Under the pieces are notes generated by a model, which was given only the letters and a program-made list of their open reading frames with translations, was not told the origin of the DNA and did no database searches. Both the position numbers and the translations under genes were made by a program. A stretch of 62,244 nucleotides of DNA from an uncultured Anaerovibrio sp. (GTDB lineage: Bacteria; Bacillota; Negativicutes; Selenomonadales; Selenomonadaceae), in contig CADACU010000016.1 in the NCBI GenBank assembly GCA_902786545.1, forward strand, positions 27,093 through 89,336, in the 5' to 3' direction. This document shows, in pieces, positions 1-9,400 of the stretch. Every line of letters starts with the position of its first letter. The first letter of the stretch is position 1.

Positions 1-28
1 GTCAAAAAAAAAGGGGGGGGAGGGTGCT

Positions 29-772
29 ATGGCCAGACCGGTGAAAAAGAAAAAAATATGTTCATTGCCTGCCTTTGCGGAATTTATTCCCAAAAACTGC
101 AACAAGAATATGTCGGTAATCTATATGCCGGTGGAGGAATATGAAACCATCCGCCTCATGGATTACAACGGGCTAACTCAGCAGGAGTGCGCTGAACAGA
201 TGAATGTAGCCAGAACAACAGTACAGGCTTTGTATGTTGCTGCCCGCAAGCGTATGGCAGTATGTCTGGTGGAGGGAAAACCTCTGAAAATAGTTGGCGG
301 TGACTATGAGGTATGTGGTGAAAACCACTTGTGCAGCATTACCCGTCGCCGAAAAAATCATTGTCCCTATGAGCAGAAAGGAAGTCGTATTATGAAATTA
401 GCCGTAACCTATGATAATGGTGAGATTTTTCAGCATTTTGGCAAAACCAGTGAATTTAAGGTGTATGACATTGAAGATAACAAGGTAGTAAAAGCTGAGG
501 TTATCAGCACCAACGGTCAGGGCCATGGTGCTCTGGCAGGTATTCTTCAAAGCCAGAACATTGATACCCTGATTTGCGGTGGTATCGGCGGTGGTGCCCA
601 GAATGCCTTGGCTGCAGCCGGCATTGCCCTTTATGGTGGGGTTTCCGGCTCCGCTGATGCAGCAGTTGAAGCCCTGTTGGCCGGCAATCTTGCGTATAAC
701 CCTGCAGTTCACTGCAACCATCATGGCCACGGCGAAGGCCATACCTGTGGTGACCATGGCTGTCACCAATAA
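29..772 (+). CDS. DUF134 / NifX-type dinitrogenase cofactor-domain fusion protein
   Basis: Two domains in one 247-residue protein. Residues 1-100 match the DUF134 family (starts MARPVKKKKI, then an HTH-like stretch LTQQECAEQMNVARTTVQALY). From about residue 125 (MKLAVTYDNGEIFQHFG) it is a NifB/NifX/NafY-type dinitrogenase iron-molybdenum cofactor domain with the CGGIGGGAQNAL loop. The tail is rich in His and Cys (HCNHHGHGEG, CGDHGCHQ), suitable for binding metal. The start has a strong purine-rich Shine-Dalgarno (SD) sequence directly upstream. It precedes an Mrp/NBP35 ATPase by 37 bases, as is usual in anaerobes, which suggests Fe-S or metal cluster handling rather than nitrogenase; no nif genes are seen. 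The two domains are often separate genes, so a natural fusion or a regulator-sensor protein is plausible. The exact role is unknown. Confidence 0.85.
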   Translation: MARPVKKKKICSLPAFAEFIPKNCNKNMSVIYMPVEEYETIRLMDYNGLTQQECAEQMNVARTTVQALYVAARKRMAVCLVEGKPLKIVGGDYEVCGENHLCSITRRRKNHCPYEQKGSRIMKLAVTYDNGEIFQHFGKTSEFKVYDIEDNKVVKAEVISTNGQGHGALAGILQSQNIDTLICGGIGGGAQNALAAAGIALYGGVSGSADAAVEALLAGNLAYNPAVHCNHHGHGEGHTCGDHGCHQ

Positions 773-809
773 ATGTGTGTTTGTATTATTAGTTTAGGAG
801 GACAATTTT

Positions 810-1646
810 ATGTCAGAAGAATGTAATCACGACTGCAGCTCCTGTGGTACCACCTGTGGTGATGATACCCGCAGAACCATCCCCTACGAGGAGCCAAATG
901 AACTTAGCAATATACGCCATACCATTGCCGTGGTTAGCGGTAAAGGCGGTGTTGGCAAATCCTTGGTAACGGGCCTGTTGGCGGTAGCTATGTCCCGCAA
1001 GGGATGCCATGTAGGCATAATGGATGCAGATATTACCGGACCATCAGTACCGAAAATGTTCGGTGTCTCCGGCGAAATTCTGGGCAATCAGGCTGGTGCC
1101 TATCCGGTCAGCTCCGCCGGTGGCATTGATATTGTCAGTATGAATTTATTTTTGGAGGACACCTCTGATCCGGTAGTTTGGCGTGGCCCAGTTATAAGCG
1201 GCGTGGTAAAGCAGTTTTGGCAGGATGTTATTTGGAATGATGTAGATTACCTGTTCATTGATATGCCACCTGGAACCGGTGATGTACCTCTGACTGTAAT
1301 GCAATCCATCAAGCTGGATGGTATTGTCATTGTCACCAGCCCCCAGGAACTGGTTTCCATGATTGTAGAAAAAGCCGTTAAGATGGCCTCCGTTATGAAG
1401 GTGCCAATTTTAGGCATTGTAGAAAATATGAGCTACTTTGAATGTCCGGACTGTGGCAAACAGCATAAAATATATGGTGAAAGTCATCTTGAGGAAATTG
1501 CCAAAGAATACAATCTGGATATTTTGGGCCGTATTCCTATTCAGCCAAATCTGGCCGCAAAGTGTGATGCAGGTCAAATTGAAACAGTTGACTCTGAATA
1601 TTTACAGGCTGCTGTCGATAAGCTGTTGGCCGGAGATAAGAAATAA
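810..1646 (+). CDS. Mrp/NBP35-family iron-sulfur cluster carrier ATPase
   Basis: A 278-residue P-loop ATPase of the Mrp/NBP35 (ApbC) family, which carries and hands on Fe-S clusters in the cytoplasm. It has the deviant Walker A GKGGVGKSLV at about residue 45, the DADITGPSVPKMFG switch region and the MPPGTGD motif. An N-terminal Cys-rich stretch (CNHDCSSCGTTC) is typical of the long NBP35-type members, and the C-terminal CPDC pair is expected to bind the bridging cluster. An aggagg SD precedes the ATG. It is the second gene of a probable three-gene operon with the NifX-like fusion and the DUF1847 protein, which supports a metal-cluster role. Confidence 0.92.
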   Translation: MSEECNHDCSSCGTTCGDDTRRTIPYEEPNELSNIRHTIAVVSGKGGVGKSLVTGLLAVAMSRKGCHVGIMDADITGPSVPKMFGVSGEILGNQAGAYPVSSAGGIDIVSMNLFLEDTSDPVVWRGPVISGVVKQFWQDVIWNDVDYLFIDMPPGTGDVPLTVMQSIKLDGIVIVTSPQELVSMIVEKAVKMASVMKVPILGIVENMSYFECPDCGKQHKIYGESHLEEIAKEYNLDILGRIPIQPNLAAKCDAGQIETVDSEYLQAAVDKLLAGDKK

Positions 1647-1679
1647 TTTCGTAACCCAATTTTAAGGGAGGACTTCATT

Positions 1680-2285
1680 ATGAACGCTGATTGCGCCAAC
1701 TGTAAAACCCATGCCTGTTACACCGAAGGGGTAAACTGCACCGGCATAGACCGGGAAACCGTTTTGGCGGCCTATGATGAGAATGAGCGTCGTATTATGC
1801 AGGCGGCTGCCTATGTGGAAGGCACCTTTTACAGCAATATAACCCGGCTACAGGAAACGGCGGAATTTGCCAAAGCCATGGGCTACAAAAAAATTGGGAT
1901 GGCCTTCTGTATCGGCCTAAATGCCGAGGCCCGTTACATTTCCCGCTACTTTACCCAGCAGGGCTTTGAATTTTACAGTGTCTGCTGCAAGAATTGCAGC
2001 TTTAACAAAAAAGAGCTTGGCCTAAAACAGGTCAAACCTGAGCTGGAGCATGAAGCCATGTGCAATCCCAAATTTCAGGCCAAAATTTTGGCTGATAAGG
2101 GTACGGAGCTGTTCATCTCCTGTGGATTATGTGTAGGGCACGACACCATATTTAACTCCAGCTGTCCCGGACCGGTTACAACCTTGGTTGTAAAGGATCG
2201 CCTGCTGGCTCATAATCCACTGGGAGCCATCTATTCCCGCTATTGGAAGCGTAAGCTGGGTATTATGGATGAAGACGAAGTATAA
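1680..2285 (+). CDS. DUF1847 cysteine-rich protein
   Basis: A 201-residue cysteine-rich protein matching the DUF1847 family. Paired Cys occur at the N-terminus (CANCKTHAC), the middle (CCKNCSFNKKELGL) and near the end (CGLCVGHD, SSCPGP). These could hold a metal or Fe-S cluster, but the function of the family is not established. It follows the Mrp-like gene by 33 bases with a ggagg SD and is the last gene before a strong hairpin terminator, so it very likely belongs to the same metal/redox operon. Confidence 0.85.
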   Translation: MNADCANCKTHACYTEGVNCTGIDRETVLAAYDENERRIMQAAAYVEGTFYSNITRLQETAEFAKAMGYKKIGMAFCIGLNAEARYISRYFTQQGFEFYSVCCKNCSFNKKELGLKQVKPELEHEAMCNPKFQAKILADKGTELFISCGLCVGHDTIFNSSCPGPVTTLVVKDRLLAHNPLGAIYSRYWKRKLGIMDEDEV

Positions 2286-2305
2286 TTTTATTTGGACATA
2301 AAAAT

Positions 2306-2340
2306 AACCGAGGTGCTATTATTGGCACCTCGGTTTATTA
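2306..2340 (+). terminator. Hairpin terminator after the Fe-S operon
   Basis: Perfect 11-bp stem (AACCGAGGTGC / GCACCTCGGTT) around an 8-base loop, 20 bases after the DUF1847 stop and followed by a T-rich run. It lies between convergent genes and may act on both strands. Confidence 0.85.
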
Positions 2341-2383
2341 TTAAAAAAATAATAGCTCTAATAATGCGAATCATCAGGGAGAT

Positions 2384-2683
2384 TCAACCAATAATCTGTA
2401 CCTTTGTTACCCCGAAGGCTTCCTTCAGGGCTGGTATGCAATCCCGTTCCAAAAAGGACCTTTCCAATATACCGCCGCTCACTATCAAAAGAGTATCTCC
2501 CCGTTTATTAAAGGTTTGAATTTTGGAAAAGGCCCGGTTAAAAGTATCCACCGGTATGAGCTCCTTTAATTTATCTACGCCGGCCGCCAGCTCCGGCTTC
2601 TCCTTCTTTAGACGAATATCGAAGGGCTCCGCCACCTCGGAGCTAAGGTGAACATTTCCCGCCATATAGTTTTTGTTGAGCAT
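2384..2683 (-). CDS. Small protein resembling a stand-alone DnaA N-terminal domain
   Basis: A 99-residue protein with no full DnaA. The stretch from about residue 36 (VDKLKELIPVDTFNRAF), then an LLIVSGG-type strand and LERDCIPALKEAF, follows the pattern of DnaA domain I: a helix ending in 'tf..wf', two strands, then 'l..r..p.l.eal'. In DnaA this domain mediates self-association and binding of helicase or regulators. No AAA+ or DNA-binding domain follows, and the reading frame is intact from an ATG with SD AGGGAG. It is a single gene with a convergent upstream neighbour. The domain call is by eye and moderately sure; a role as a DnaA-modulating protein is speculation. Confidence 0.6.
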   Translation of the reverse strand: MLNKNYMAGNVHLSSEVAEPFDIRLKKEKPELAAGVDKLKELIPVDTFNRAFSKIQTFNKRGDTLLIVSGGILERSFLERDCIPALKEAFGVTKVQIIG

Positions 2684-2760
2684 AGTATTACTCCCTTCCT
2701 ATCACTTTCCGGTTAAACATAATTATACACCAAAATCACTGAACTACCAATTGTCAGCAT

Positions 2761-3444
2761 TCATTGTGCACTGAGTACAAAATGGTTCCGGTTGGTCTCC
2801 AGTATCCCTTCCTTTTGAAGTCTGGACAGCTCTACTGTCATGGCAGCCCGTTCCACACATAGATAGTCTGCCAATTCCTGTCTGTTAAAAGGTATATCAA
2901 AGCTTAGACTGCCGGCCCGTTGTGCTTCACTGGAAAGAAAGGATAATAGCTTCTCCCGGGTGGAACGCCTACTGATATGGGTGATTTTTTCATTAAAGGT
3001 CATAACCTTATTGGCCAGTACCCCCACCAAGTTTCGGATGAGTCTTTGATGATAATCACAGGCCGATGAACAGCTTGACAGCAGCCTTTTTACATTCATC
3101 ATAAGAACTGTGGTATCCGCTTCGGCAATGACACTGATATTAAGTATAGACCCAGGTGATGCAGCATATATCTCACCAAAAAATTCTCCCGGCTGACATT
3201 TTGCCATTATATTACGATGCCCCCACACATCTTCCTGAATAATAAATATTGATCCAGTAAGCACCATGCCCATTACTTCCGTGCTATCACCGGCCCGGAA
3301 TATGTATTTCCCTTTATCCGCCTGTATTATATAGGCACCAACACACCCCAATACAGCTTGTATTTCACCTTTGTCCATACCACTAAAAAATGAACACTTA
3401 CTGATAATATTCATATTATTTTCTATTTCTTTTCTGTTAACCAT
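2761..3444 (-). CDS. Crp/Fnr-family transcription regulator
   Basis: 227 residues: an N-terminal cyclic-nucleotide-binding-like fold (FRAGDSTEVMGMVLTGSIFI ... PGEFFGE) and a C-terminal winged helix (NRQELADYLCVERAAMTVELSRLQKEG) that would bind DNA. There is no FNR-like N-terminal Cys cluster, so it is more like the CprK/other Crp-Fnr regulators that sense small ligands or redox state by other means. It is transcribed divergently from the ferredoxin-like gene at 3573, its most likely target. I could not identify a convincing palindromic operator in the 128-base gap between the two start codons. Confidence 0.88.
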   Translation of the reverse strand: MVNRKEIENNMNIISKCSFFSGMDKGEIQAVLGCVGAYIIQADKGKYIFRAGDSTEVMGMVLTGSIFIIQEDVWGHRNIMAKCQPGEFFGEIYAASPGSILNISVIAEADTTVLMMNVKRLLSSCSSACDYHQRLIRNLVGVLANKVMTFNEKITHISRRSTREKLLSFLSSEAQRAGSLSFDIPFNRQELADYLCVERAAMTVELSRLQKEGILETNRNHFVLSAQ

Positions 3445-3572
3445 AATTTTTGTCCTTTTTTTCCTATTTGTTTGAATTACAACATACTGGTTTGATATAT
3501 TCTATTATACTTGTTCTATAAAGACAATAAACAGAAAAATTTTTAGTGTGTATAAGTAAGGAGAGTAACCCT

Positions 3573-4280
3573 ATGATCAGACAGATTATCAATATTGACG
3601 AAGAAAAGTGCAATGGCTGTGGAGCCTGTGCAACGGCCTGCCATGAAGGTGCCATTGGTATGATTGATGGAAAAGCAAAGCTGCTGCGGGATGATTATTG
3701 TGATGGGTTGGGCGACTGTCTGCCCCAGTGTCCTACCGGAGCCATTACATTTGTCCAAAGAGAGGCATTAGCCTATGATGAGGTAGCCGTAAAAGAGCAT
3801 CAGCGGTTACAGGCTATGGTCCAAAATCAGCCACCAGCCGGGGGATGTCTTAGTACCAGAATGCGAACTCTTACCCCGAAGGAAACTGCCACTGAAATAA
3901 CAACATCGAAAAAGCTCCCTTCACAGTTGGGCAACTGGCCAGTACAAATAAAACTGGCTCCAGTCAATGCACCATATTTTTCCGGAGCCAAGCTCCTTAT
4001 TGCAGCGGATTGTACTGCCTATTCCTATGCTAATTTCCACGATGAATTTATCAAGGGCAAGGTGACCCTTATAGGCTGTCCAAAACTGGATAGTATTGAT
4101 TACAGCGAAAAGCTTACTCAGATTATTGCCCAAAATGATATTGAAAGCGTTACTATTGTCCGTATGGAAGTTCCGTGCTGCGGCGGGTTAGAAATGGCCG
4201 TCAAGAAAGCATTGCAGGACAGTGGCAAATTTATCCCTTGGCAGGTCGTAACCCTGTCCATCGACGGAAACATTATTTAA
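3573..4280 (+). CDS. 4Fe-4S ferredoxin-domain protein
   Basis: A 235-residue protein. The first 60 residues hold a ferredoxin module with one full CxxCxxCxxxC motif (CNGCGACATAC) and a second set in CDGLGDCLPQCP, so up to two [4Fe-4S] clusters. The remaining ~170 residues match the C-terminal region of similar ferredoxin proteins in anaerobic Firmicutes, with a conserved VPCCGGLE motif. The start at 3573 is chosen because AAGGAG lies 9-10 bases upstream; a longer in-frame start at 3546 precedes that SD. It is divergent from a Crp/Fnr regulator, and a strong terminator follows. It probably works in electron transfer or redox sensing; its partner is unknown. Confidence 0.82.
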   Translation: MIRQIINIDEEKCNGCGACATACHEGAIGMIDGKAKLLRDDYCDGLGDCLPQCPTGAITFVQREALAYDEVAVKEHQRLQAMVQNQPPAGGCLSTRMRTLTPKETATEITTSKKLPSQLGNWPVQIKLAPVNAPYFSGAKLLIAADCTAYSYANFHDEFIKGKVTLIGCPKLDSIDYSEKLTQIIAQNDIESVTIVRMEVPCCGGLEMAVKKALQDSGKFIPWQVVTLSIDGNII

Positions 4281-4286
4281 TATAAT

Positions 4287-4321
4287 AATCTCCCTGCCTA
4301 TATGGCAGGGAGATTTCTTTT
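4287..4321 (+). terminator. Terminator of the ferredoxin-like gene
   Basis: 12-bp stem AATCTCCCTGCC / GGCAGGGAGATT with a 5-base loop, followed by TCTTTTT, 7 bases after the stop codon. Confidence 0.9.
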
Positions 4322-4356
4322 TATGCAGGCTGCCAAGTATTTTTAACAGCCAAATT

Positions 4357-5184
4357 CTATTCCATACTTCGCAGACTGGCTATTTCCCGGGCATATCCCT
4401 CGTTATCATTAGGGGTCTCCAATATAAATGGCAAAGCCTTTAAATACGGGTGATTGACTATTCGGCCAAAGGCCTCATTGCCGATACTGCCCTCACCAAT
4501 TTTCGCATGACGGTCCTTCCGGGAGGCAAACGGCATCATACTGTCATTTAGATGAATAGCCCGTAATTTATCAATACCGATTGTCTCATCAAACTCCTTC
4601 AGAACACCCTCCAAATCATTCACTATGTCATAACCGGCACTATAAACATGGCAGGTATCCAGACAAACGCCTAAATGATCCTTTAGCTCCGTCCGCCTAA
4701 TAATTTCCGCCAATTCCTGAAATGTACGGCCAACCTCGGTACCCTTGCCGGACATAGTTTCCAGCAACACTATGGTACTTTGCGCTTTTTTTAATATTGC
4801 ATTCAACTGACGGCTAATAAGCTCAACAGCCACATCAACCCCCTGTCCCACATGACTGCCGGGATGAAAATTATAATAATTTCCCGGGGTGTGTTCCATC
4901 CGCACCAAGTCATCAGCCATAACATTGTGAGCAAATTCCCTCAGTTCTTCCTTGGCTGCACACGGATTTAAGGTATACGGGGCATGGGCTACCAAATAGC
5001 CTATCTTATGCTCCTTTTTGAACCGAAGAAAATCCGCCACATCAGCCACATCAATATCCTTCGCCTTGCCTCCCCGGGGATTTCTGGTAAAAAAGGCAAA
5101 TACATTGCCTCCCATACTGACAATATCCTTGCCCATAGCCAGATATCCCTTGGCTGACGAAACATGACATCCTATATTAAGCAT
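4357..5184 (-). CDS. nfo: Endonuclease IV (AP endonuclease)
   Basis: A 275-residue TIM-barrel AP endonuclease that cuts DNA 5' to abasic sites in base-excision repair. Zn-binding motifs are visible: the N-terminal [38 protein letters not shown] and [19 protein letters not shown]. The length fits the family. The start [10 protein letters not shown] is chosen because AAGGAG lies 7 bases upstream; a longer in-frame start at 5211 would overlap the rhodanese gene. It is 4 bases downstream of the rhodanese stop, so they are probably co-transcribed. Confidence 0.95.
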   Translation of the reverse strand: MLNIGCHVSSAKGYLAMGKDIVSMGGNVFAFFTRNPRGGKAKDIDVADVADFLRFKKEHKIGYLVAHAPYTLNPCAAKEELREFAHNVMADDLVRMEHTPGNYYNFHPGSHVGQGVDVAVELISRQLNAILKKAQSTIVLLETMSGKGTEVGRTFQELAEIIRRTELKDHLGVCLDTCHVYSAGYDIVNDLEGVLKEFDETIGIDKLRAIHLNDSMMPFASRKDRHAKIGEGSIGNEAFGRIVNHPYLKALPFILETPNDNEGYAREIASLRSME

Positions 5185-5188
5185 ATAA

Positions 5189-5593
5189 TTACTCCTTGGT
5201 GACTTCCCCATTCCAACTGATTATTCCACCAAATTCAACAATATTGGTATACCCCATATTTGCCAGTTTTTGGGCAGCTTCCTTGCTCCGCCTACCACTG
5301 CGGCAATAAACAAAAATTTCCTGATTTTTGTCCGCCAATTCGGCCGGTGGAGTTTTGTCAATGCTTTCGTTCGGAATGCAGATTGCCTTCGGAATATGTC
5401 CTGCTGTATATTCTTTTTGAGTCCGCACATCGACAATAATGTACCCGGAGCTTTCTTCCATCATTTTTCTGCCTTCATCAGGGGTAACCTGCCGAAAGGT
5501 TCCCTTGCTGCCCTCCGAAGAGGAAGCTTCCCCACCACAGCCACAAGCAATCATCATTAGAGCCAACAAGGCCAAGCAGATACTTTTCTTCAT
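5189..5593 (-). CDS. Rhodanese-domain lipoprotein
   Basis: 134 residues. The N-terminus ([21 protein letters not shown]) has a basic start, hydrophobic core and a lipobox-like Cys, so it is a likely lipoprotein. The rest is one rhodanese domain: [19 protein letters not shown] and the active-site loop [11 protein letters not shown], whose Cys would carry the persulfide. It may move sulfur or reduce thiols at the cell envelope. The start at 5593 fits the signal peptide and an upstream GGGGAG; an ATG at 5617 would add eight residues before it. It lies just upstream of nfo. Confidence 0.85.
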   Translation of the reverse strand: MKKSICLALLALMMIACGCGGEASSSEGSKGTFRQVTPDEGRKMMEESSGYIIVDVRTQKEYTAGHIPKAICIPNESIDKTPPAELADKNQEIFVYCRSGRRSKEAAQKLANMGYTNIVEFGGIISWNGEVTKE

Positions 5594-5626
5594 TTTCTCT
5601 ATGCTCCCCTCATCCATACCACATAC

Positions 5627-6217
5627 TTAAAGAGCTGTTTGTGACAAATACTGTCTGATTTCTGCTTTTAGCTTCTCTCCATTAAAGTTCTTGAACAACT
5701 TAATCATACAGCCGCTTATCATTGGATTCATGTCCATACCCTGCTCCACAGAATGGGTATCGGTTTTGAAACCATAACACCGTTTACCCAACATGTAGGC
5801 CATGCCCAGTTCCACGGCGGCTCCTTCGTCCGGCACCCGTCCATCGATATTCATAAAGACAATATCTGCATTTTTTACCTGCTGAGCGTCCAACTCAAAA
5901 ATCATCTTTACAAGCTCCTCCTCGGTCTTGCCCACCAGCAAAGCTGCTTCTAAGCCATCCCGTTGAGGCAGAAATACCTGATATCCAGCATCTTCCAGTA
6001 TTTTTACCACTTCCAGATTAAAGTTTTTATCCGCCTGACTAAACATTGGCGCGGCAAAATAAACCTTCTTACCCATACCAATCCGTTGACTGACCTGGGC
6101 CTTAAAGGCTTCTTCCACACCATTCTCCGTGCTATTGGCATTTACACAAGCCGCAAAGGAAAGCTGGAATACAGTACACAAGCCCAGCACCCCTGCCCAT
6201 CTAAATATCTTATTCAT
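5627..6217 (-). CDS. Exported nucleoside 2-deoxyribosyltransferase-like protein
   Basis: 196 residues. Residues 1-28 look like a signal peptide (MNKIFRWAGVLGLCTVFQLS...). The mature part resembles nucleoside 2-deoxyribosyltransferases: YFAAPMFSQADKNFN at the start, NADIVFMNIDGRVPDEGAAVELGMAY in the middle (D and E suited for catalysis) and a C-terminal N-P-M-I motif. Cytoplasmic relatives swap bases on deoxynucleosides, so the export signal is odd. A structured dispersed repeat lies 16 bases upstream of its start codon. The family call is firm; the location outside the cytoplasm is inferred from the signal peptide. Confidence 0.78.
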   Translation of the reverse strand: MNKIFRWAGVLGLCTVFQLSFAACVNANSTENGVEEAFKAQVSQRIGMGKKVYFAAPMFSQADKNFNLEVVKILEDAGYQVFLPQRDGLEAALLVGKTEEELVKMIFELDAQQVKNADIVFMNIDGRVPDEGAAVELGMAYMLGKRCYGFKTDTHSVEQGMDMNPMISGCMIKLFKNFNGEKLKAEIRQYLSQTAL

Positions 6218-6232
6218 AAAATTCCCCCTCTG

Positions 6233-6376
6233 TTATAACGCCATTGTTCAAATTTTTCTTCTTTAGAAGAAAAATATTCCAATTAGCGTTTCAACGAGCT
6301 GGGAGATATGCTCGCCAGCTGTTGTAGTTTGTTTTCCCCCACCTAAAGAGGTGGGGGACATCTTAAAGCTCGTTAT
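6233..6376 (-). repeat. Dispersed structured repeat, copy A
   Basis: 144-bp element bounded by TTATAACG and CGTTAT. It contains hairpin 1 (AACGCCATTG ... CAATTAGCGTT enclosing TTCTTCT/AGAAGAA), then AACGAGCTGG, CCAGCT, a CCCCCACCT/AGGTGGGGG hairpin and AGCTCGTT. Copies B, C, D and partial E lie elsewhere in the window. It sits 16 bases upstream of the start of the deoxyribosyltransferase-like gene. Confidence 0.85.
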
Positions 6377-6466
6377 CTATAGATATTCATAGTATATAGT
6401 GGTTTAGTCTAACTGCCGATATAGCAACTGGGAAAAAACAATTTGGTGGCTTCATCATAATGCTGA

Positions 6467-9400
6467 CTACTCGTCCTTTTCCAATATGTCCTTTAAGGTG
6501 CCAAATACCTTGCTGATATCAATCGGTTTGGCCAGGTGACCATTCATCCCCATGTCAAAAGCCTTCTGCTGATCTTCCTTGAAAGCATTGGCTGTCATGG
6601 CAACTATTGGGATGTTGGACTTAGCTGAATCCGCCATCTTCCTTATTCTCTGGGTGGTATCATAACCATTGAGATTTGGCATCTGAACATCCATAAGAAT
6701 AATATCATAATAATCAGCATCGTGTTTTGTGAGCATATCAATGCATTCCAAGCCATCCCGGACCCGATCCACTGCAAAGCCGCTATCTTCAAGCAAGGTG
6801 GTGGCAATTTCAGCGTTGAATTCATTGTCCTCCGCCATGAGAATCCTTCGTCCGCTAAAGTCCCAAATATCCCCCTGAATCTGCCCATCATCTGCTTCAG
6901 CCGGTGCCTTACCAATCCGGTGGGGCAGCTTGAACACCATCTCGGTGCCTTCTCCCAGCTTACTATTCACTTTTATGGTACCGCCCATTATGTCAATCAT
7001 ACTCTTGACAATGGCCATACCAAGCCCTGTGCCCTGAATGCCACTTTGAGAGGTGGTACGGGCTCGGGAGAATTGTTCAAATATCTTATCGACAAACTCC
7101 TGGGACATACCAATGCCTGTATCCCGCACCGTAAATTCAATGGTGCATTCACCGACTTTTTCGCCAGGCAGTTCCTTAACCCCTACAAAGATACTGCCCC
7201 CATCCGGCGTATACTTCACCGAATTGCTGATGATGTTCATCATCACTTCTGACACATGGGTCCGATCAATGTAGAGAAAATGATCCGCTATTTCGCAGGA
7301 GCTGGACAGCTCCAAATGCTTGTTGCGCATTTCCCCCTCAAAGATAGCCAGGCAGGAATTAAACAGCTCTACCGCATCCGTCAGCTCTTCTTCAATCACT
7401 ATTTTTTTGCTTTCAATGCGGGACATTTCCAGCACATTATTCAAAATATCCAGCAACTGATGACTGGCCATTTTAATTTTTTTACGATATTCCTTGTGCT
7501 TGGCCACATTATCCGACATCCGGTCTTCCAGCTCCGTAAAGCCGATTATGGCATTCAGCGGTGTCCGAATATCATGACTCATGTTAAACAAAAAGGCTGT
7601 TTTTGCATCATTGGCCTTATCAGCGGCGGCCCGGGCTTCCTTGAGCTCAAGATGCTGATTCTGTAGCTCCTGATTTAAAATCCTAGTTCGGGCCAGCTGC
7701 ATATCCTTTTCCTCAGACAGCTCCTCCAAAAGTGCCTCCCGGGACTGCAGTTCCTGATTCATGGCGGAAAGCTCTTCGTTCAATAAGGAAATCTCTTCCA
7801 CTTGGTCCGCCAGCTGCTGCCGTTGTGCCTCAGTTGTCCGCAGGAACTCACCCTTTTTCCTGCTTTCTCTCACCACAAAGAACAGTATCAACAGGAATAT
7901 CAGGCTTAAGCCACCCACTGGAATCCATAAATGTTTCCGGAAAAAGTCTATGGTGGTAATTTCATTTTTCGGCATATAGTTGTAGGCCCGGGACAGGGCA
8001 AAATCCTTATCTATCAGACTGAGTCCATGGTCCAAAACCTGCATACCTTCAATATTTTCCCGCAAACCGGCAAACCCCAGTGCACCATCATTTAGCAGTT
8101 GGGCTGTGTTTAAATCCTTATACCGCTCCTTGCTACGCAGGAGATATTCCGTTCGCAGCTCACTGACAAAAACTGCGTCCGCCTTGCCCTGCAAAACAGC
8201 ATCAAGACAGTCGTAGGCATTATTATAATAGACAAATTCACTGTTCGGATAATAAACCACCCTGTAATCATCCATTATACCGTTGCGCTTGGAAACAGCT
8301 ATTCTGGCCTTAGTCAAATCAGGATATTCACCGGCATACAGAACATTAAAATAAGAACTTACTGCCGGCACACTTGGCAATACATCATGGATTTCAGTGA
8401 TCCAGTAATTGGACACCACCGGAAATATAACATCAACCTCCCGGTTATGCAGTGCTTCATTGAGCTGGGTAATATTTTCATAGCCCTTGTAGATTATTTT
8501 TATTTTGGTGAAATTTAAGGACTTAAATATCTCCGGCACGATATCCTTGACCACACCGATAACATTTCCGTCACTGTCCGTTGCAGAATACGGCAAATAA
8601 CTATCAAGATAGCCCACCGTAAATGTATCATGTTCAGCCAGCCATTTGCGCTCTACCTTGGACAGGGTAGTGGTAAAGGACGTGCGATTAAACCATTTTT
8701 TGGTAAGCTCTGAAATAAAATACGGATTTTCATGGTACAGTCGGTACTGGGCCTGGTCAAGCTCGGCCAAAATATCTGGACGGGCTTTATTCACTACCAA
8801 ATAATAATCCGATGTGCCAGCCTCCTGACAATTCTCAAAGCCCATATTTTGGAAGGAATTATATCCTTCGGCAATCATTATATCAATATCGCCTTTTTTT
8901 AAGGCATCATCTCGTTCCTTAATATCACTATACTGAACGAGTTGAGCCTGAATATTATGGTCAGAGAGGAATTTCTCGGCCACCTTGTATTGGGCTCCGG
9001 TTAAAGCACCAATCCGTCTTCCGTTAAAGGAACTCGGCTCAGAAGAAATATAATCAGTTGTTGACCTTTTGAAAAACAGATACTGGATTGACCCCATAGG
9101 CTGGTTTGGATAATTGATAATAGTTTCCCGGTCCGGGGTGTGAGCCAGACCTGGCAGTAAATCAATTTCCCCCTTCAACAGCTTCTCATACAGTTCACCA
9201 TAAGTGCCATACACATACTCATATTTCCAGGAATTTAACATTTTAAGGCGCTGCAGATAATCATAGGAATAGCCACTTTTTACCCGATTATCATCCGCCC
9301 CCATCTGGAAGCCGGCTTCTTCATAATAACCTACCCGAACAATCTTTTCATCATTGGCTTCAACTGCTATTTCAGCCATAAATTCTGATGAACCCAGCAA

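Noticed and set aside
3445-3572. FNR/CRP palindromic operator between the divergent genes
   Set aside because: Only weak half-sites (for example TTGTTC...AAACAG); no good symmetric site could be supported.
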